This document shows positions 63,645-64,000 of a stretch of 64,000 nt of DNA, piece by piece. The stretch is taken from the NCBI GenBank assembly GCA_964568735.1, contig CAZMRF010000007.1, positions 1 through 64,000 of the forward strand. Direction: 5' to 3'. Each line of letters begins with the position of its first letter. The stretch's first letter is position 1. Origin of the DNA: CAZMRF01 sp964568735. Lineage in GTDB: Bacteria; Acidobacteriota; Polarisedimenticolia; JACPZX01. The notes beneath the pieces are model-generated. The model did no database searches. It saw nothing but the letters and a program-made list of their open reading frames with translations, and was not told the DNA's origin. The position numbers and the translations under genes were made by a program.

Positions 63645-64000
63645 TTTGAGCAACCACCTGTTCGCGAAGAAGTCGTTGGCGCTCCTTCTGGCCGAGATGG
63701 AGGACGATAATCGGCTGCGGAGGGTGCTCGGGCCCGTCACGCTCACGGCTCTGGGAATAGGCGCCGTCATCGGCGCGGGCATATTCGTCGCCACCGGCGC
63801 TGCGGCGAGATCCGTGGCCGGGCCCTCCCTGATGGTCTCCTACATGATCGCGGGGATCATCTGCGTATTCGCAGCGCTCTGCTACGCCGAGTTCGCCGCG
63901 ATGGCGCCGGTGGCCGGAAGCGCCTACACCTATGCGTACGCCACGATGGGGGAGCTGGTGGCATGGATCATCGGCTGGGACCTCGTGCTGGAGTACGCGG
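63645..64000 (+). CDS. APC-family amino-acid permease (3' partial)
   Basis: The frame runs from a TTG at 63645 off the window edge, showing 118 residues. A GAGGTG ribosome site lies just upstream. ALGIGAVIGAGIFVATG is the unwound first helix of APC transporters, followed by CVFAALCYAEFAAMAPVAGS and AYTYAYATMGELVAWIIGW. The N-terminal MSNHLFAKKS and close match suggest the cationic amino-acid transporter group. It starts 11 bp after pntB, so it may be in the same transcript. Confidence 0.88.

Overview
The window is high-GC DNA from a Gram-negative bacterium: it has several lipoprotein signal peptides, an outer-membrane beta-barrel protein and a prolipoprotein diacylglyceryl transferase. Two large Ser/Thr protein kinases (one with a TolB/PD40 beta-propeller, one with zinc-ribbon, TPR and membrane parts), secreted FG-GAP/VCBS proteins, twin M36 metallopeptidases and a membrane pyrophosphatase would fit an Acidobacteriota- or Eisenbacteria-like lineage. 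That placement is inference from gene content; no rRNA or other marker gene is present.

Layout. 1-8 kb: membrane pyrophosphatase (cut by the window edge), DedA protein, glutaryl-CoA-type dehydrogenase, two overlapping secreted VCBS genes, and an ArsR/VOC operon with a perfect palindromic operator. 8.1-15.6 kb: a beta-helix protein, then a roughly 6 kb less GC-rich insert bounded by 299-bp direct repeats. The repeats are copies of the 3' end of the Ser/Thr kinase gene on its right side. The insert carries a C5 DNA methyltransferase, a double-GHKL histidine kinase, a receiver-domain protein, a PD-(D/E)XK-like nuclease and a Vsr endonuclease. 15.2-31 kb: two Ser/Thr kinases, a HYR fragment, a DUF2914 protein, a chorismatase/RidA-like protein beside DAHP synthase, a short 2-oxoglutarate dehydrogenase E1, a vanadium haloperoxidase-family protein and VapBC. 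31-42.7 kb: outer-membrane protein, a structured intergenic region, FAD-linked oxidase lipoprotein, gene remnants, a polytopic protein and twin M36 peptidases. 42.8-57.8 kb: an envelope cluster of GT-C-like membrane proteins, a UbiA-type prenyltransferase, an alkaline-phosphatase-superfamily lipoprotein and Lgt, interrupted at 49.4-52.2 kb by a DUF4258/RHH pair and an AbiE system. 57.8-64 kb: a secreted protein with a lipase-foldase-like partner, TauE/SafE, a secreted RidA, split transhydrogenase subunits PntA2 and PntB without PntA1, and the start of an amino-acid permease.

The most interesting region is the 9.27-15.28 kb insert. Its first three genes overlap by ATGA junctions. It looks like a restriction-modification-type defence module in which a two-component signalling pair takes the place of the usual ATPase partner. 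It has no visible integrase or transposase, yet sits in a near-perfect duplication of its neighbour's 3' end. All functional statements rest on motif recognition by eye; no database search was run.
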